Assembly (NCBI RefSeq): GCF_020149935.1
Contig: NZ_CP083757.1
Coordinates: 2,319,501-2,383,500 of the forward strand
DNA: 64,000 nucleotides
Origin: Marinilongibacter aquaticus
GTDB taxonomy: Bacteria > Bacteroidota > Bacteroidia > Cytophagales > Spirosomataceae
Direction of reading: 5' to 3'
A model generated the notes under the pieces. The model saw nothing but the letters and a program-made list of their open reading frames with translations, had not been told where the DNA came from and searched no databases. Below are positions 61,920 to 64,000 of this stretch, piece after piece (position 1 is the first letter of the stretch; each line of letters begins with the position of its first letter). A program made the translations under genes and the position numbers.

Positions 61920-64000
61920 TCATTGTGCATTTACTCTTTCTACCCATTCGCGGGCGTTTACAAAAGCTTGCAACCACGGGCTCACTTCGTCGTCTTGGCG
62001 GCTTTCTGGATAATGGGCCCAGTTCCATGGGAATGTGGAACGCTCGATATGCGGCATCATCACCAAATGTCTTCCGCTGGCGTCGCACAACATCGCCGTA
62101 TTGAATGCCGAACCGTTCGGGTTTGCAGGATATTCTCCGTAACCATATTTGGCTACGATGTTGTATTGTGTTTCGGCATAAGGCAAATCGAATTTTCCTT
62201 CACCGTGCGAAATCCACACACCCAAGGTGCTTCCGGCCAAATTGCCCAACATCACCGAGTTGTTTTCCTGAACAGTAACCGAGGTAAAGCCGCTTTCGTG
62301 CTTGAATGAGTCGTTATGCTTCAATTTGCCGTGCACTTCGTGCTCGGGATTGATCAATTCCAATTCCATAAAAAGTTGACAACCGTTGCAAATCCCAACA
62401 GAAAGGGTATCCTCGCGGGCAAAGAATTTCTTGATTGCCTCATTCGCTTTCGGATTGTACAAGAATGCCCCTGCCCAGCCTTTGGCCGAACCGAGCACAT
62501 CCGAATTTGAAAAGCCGCCTACAGCTCCAATAAACTGTACATCTTCCAATGTTTCCCGCCCACTGATCAAGTCGGTCATGTGCACATCTTTCACATCGAA
62601 GCCAGCTAGGTACATGGCGTTTGCCATTTCGCGTTCCGAATTGCTCCCTTTTTCGCGAATCACAGCCGCTTTAGGCCGGACACCCTGTGTTCTGCTCGCC
62701 ACTTTTCCATCAAAATTTGCGGGAAAACTAAAGGTCAGCGGTTGGTGTTTGTAATTGGCATAACGTGCCTCTGCCGTTCCATTTTTCGACTGTCGCGTAT
62801 CGAGCAAATACGAAGTTTTGAACCACACATCGCGAAGATGAGGTACATTCAATGTCCATTGTGTTTCGAAATTGCGAATTTCCACCGTGTCGCCTTCCAC
62901 TACCTCACCAATTTTTTGAATTTGGATACCTGCTTCTTCACATGCCTTTTCCACGGATGCGTCTGCCTGAAAGACCAAACCTATGTTTTCGTTGAACAAG
63001 ACTTTTGCCGCATCCTTTTCATCCAAAGCCGTCAAATCGTACTTCGCCCCCACAGCCACTGTGGCAAAAGACAGCTCGAGCAAAGTGGTAACTAAACCTC
63101 CACTACCGATATCGTGTCCAGCAGCAATTTTGCCTTCTTTGATCAAGCCTTGCACGGTATTGAAGGCCTTTTTCAAATAGGCTGCGTCTTTTACGTCGGG
63201 CACATCGCTTCCCACTTTATTCAAAATTTGGGCGAATGAACTTCCACCCAATTTCAATTCATCTTTGCTGAGGTTCAAGTAATAAATTGCCCCTCCATTT
63301 ATTTTCAATACCGGCTCTACGATCTGGCGGATATTCGAACAAGATGCACCTGCCGAAATAATCACCGTACCTGGAGCCAAAACTTCATCATTCGGATATT
63401 TCTGCTTCATCGAAAGTGAATCTTTCCCCGTAGGAATATTGATTCCCAAGTCGATTGCAAAATCAGAGCAGGCTTTAACGGCCGCATAAAGCCGAGCATC
63501 CTCTCCTTTATTTTTTGCTGCCCACATCCAGTTTGCCGAAAGCGAAACCGACTTCAAGCCTTCTTTCAATGGAGCCCATACAATATTCGAAAGCGACTCT
63601 GCAATAGCCAGTCTCGATGCCGCCTCAGGGTCGACAACCGCAGCTACTGGAGCATGACCGATCGAGGTGGCAATTCCCTCTTTTCCCTTATAATCCAAAG
63701 CCATTACGGCCACATTGTTCAGGGGCAATTGCAGCGGGCCTGCACATTGCTGTTTGGCCACGCGACCGCCCACGCAACGGTCCACTTTATTTGTCAACCA
63801 ATCTTTACAAGCCACTGCTTCCAATTGCAGCAATTGCTCCAAATACGATTCGATTTTCGCAGTATCGTAGGTGAGCTCTGCAAAACTCTCCTTTTGCGTG
63901 CTATCCTGAAGCACCATTTTGGGAGAGCTACCGAACATATCCGCCAAGGCGAAATCCATAGGTTTTTGCCCTGTTTTGCTCGATTCGAACACGAATTTAT
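61920..64000 (-). CDS. purL: phosphoribosylformylglycinamidine synthase (large, one-piece), N-terminal part beyond window
   Basis: About 693 residues of the C-terminal half are visible and the frame is open to the right edge (the full protein is usually ~1200 residues). The second AIR-synthase-like domain has LPLNNVAVMALDYKGKEGIATSIGHAP and IPTGKDSLSMKQKYP, then AGHDIGSGGLVTTLLELSFA. The glutamine-amidotransferase domain follows: RPKAAVIREKGSNSEREMA, the nucleophile Cys in VGICNGCQLFMEL and the His/Glu end VMMPHIERSTFPWNW. The enzyme converts FGAR to FGAM with glutamine and ATP in purine synthesis. Its stop (TGA, 61920-61922) lies only a few bases from the CRISPR array, and no terminator was found between them. 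Confidence 0.97.
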   Translation of the reverse strand, partial: KFVFESSKTGQKPMDFALADMFGSSPKMVLQDSTQKESFAELTYDTAKIESYLEQLLQLEAVACKDWLTNKVDRCVGGRVAKQQCAGPLQLPLNNVAVMALDYKGKEGIATSIGHAPVAAVVDPEAASRLAIAESLSNIVWAPLKEGLKSVSLSANWMWAAKNKGEDARLYAAVKACSDFAIDLGINIPTGKDSLSMKQKYPNDEVLAPGTVIISAGASCSNIRQIVEPVLKINGGAIYYLNLSKDELKLGGSSFAQILNKVGSDVPDVKDAAYLKKAFNTVQGLIKEGKIAAGHDIGSGGLVTTLLELSFATVAVGAKYDLTALDEKDAAKVLFNENIGLVFQADASVEKACEEAGIQIQKIGEVVEGDTVEIRNFETQWTLNVPHLRDVWFKTSYLLDTRQSKNGTAEARYANYKHQPLTFSFPANFDGKVASRTQGVRPKAAVIREKGSNSEREMANAMYLAGFDVKDVHMTDLISGRETLEDVQFIGAVGGFSNSDVLGSAKGWAGAFLYNPKANEAIKKFFAREDTLSVGICNGCQLFMELELINPEHEVHGKLKHNDSFKHESGFTSVTVQENNSVMLGNLAGSTLGVWISHGEGKFDLPYAETQYNIVAKYGYGEYPANPNGSAFNTAMLCDASGRHLVMMPHIERSTFPWNWAHYPESRQDDEVSPWLQAFVNAREWVERVNAQ

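Noticed and set aside
1-64000. Insertion sequences, rRNA operons, prophage genes
   Set aside because: No transposase, rRNA or phage structural gene was recognised on either strand.

Overview
The window looks like a chromosomal segment of an aerobic member of the Bacteroidota, most likely order Cytophagales. The evidence is a SusC/SusD pair, TonB-dependent receptors with a carboxypeptidase-like N-terminal domain, TTG/GTG starts with weak Shine-Dalgarno signals, one-piece PurL, and core genes (metK, lipA, clpP/clpX/tig, rsh, purA) in a background of roughly 45-48% GC. No genus can be named from this sequence alone.

Layout. (1) 1-3.4 kb is an AT-rich accessory patch on the 3' side of a tRNA-Asp gene: a tight operon (XRE-type HTH protein, cytosolic 5'-nucleotidase-I-like protein, beta-class DNA methyltransferase running off the left edge) and an orphan gene bracketed by 10-bp inverted repeats. 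(2) 3.8-11.1 kb is housekeeping: tRNA-Asp, Nif3-like protein, zinc-ribbon coiled-coil protein, EamA transporter, metK, lipA, a secreted hypothetical protein, xerD-like recombinase. (3) 11.1-33.6 kb is a saccharide-utilisation locus bracketed by two paralogous AraC regulators. Its minus-strand operon runs SusC, SusD, PqaA-like hydrolase, glycoside-hydrolase-like protein, propeller/helical protein, membrane protein, purple-acid-phosphatase-like protein. A second minus-strand group holds an alpha/beta hydrolase, a 1210-residue ThuA/dehydrogenase/CARDB-like/cupredoxin protein, a Gfo/Idh/MocA oxidoreductase and a TIM-barrel epimerase. (4) 33.6-49.9 kb holds clpX, clpP, tig, tRNA-Leu, rsh, a Fur-family gene, purA, a TonB-dependent receptor, and an operon ending in a DUF4097-like/LytS histidine-kinase fusion with a LytTR response regulator. 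(5) 50.0-61.9 kb is a CRISPR-Cas locus: WYL regulator, cas6, then (after a small opposite-strand module) cas5-cas8-cas7-cas3, a strong terminator, cas4-cas1-cas2, a leader, and an array of 22 full repeats plus one decayed terminal repeat. (6) 61.9-64 kb is the C-terminal part of purL, whose stop codon almost touches the last repeat.

The CRISPR-Cas system is class 1, type I, best read as type I-B (the Bacteroidota/Porphyromonas-like 'PGING' branch). The parts worth a second look are: a JAMM/JAB-domain protein plus an unlisted 57-residue protein on the opposite strand inside the cas locus; a perfect 8-1-8 palindrome in the cas5/JAB divergent promoter region; an AT-rich effector block set among higher-GC cas6 and cas1 genes; a repeat whose central base switches between G and A eight times along the array; and an array end fused to purL. 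At the left edge, the HTH-nucleotidase-methyltransferase operon is a candidate unusual defence module. In the saccharide locus, the protein that joins a ThuA domain, a dehydrogenase-type propeller and an azurin-like copper site is unusual.
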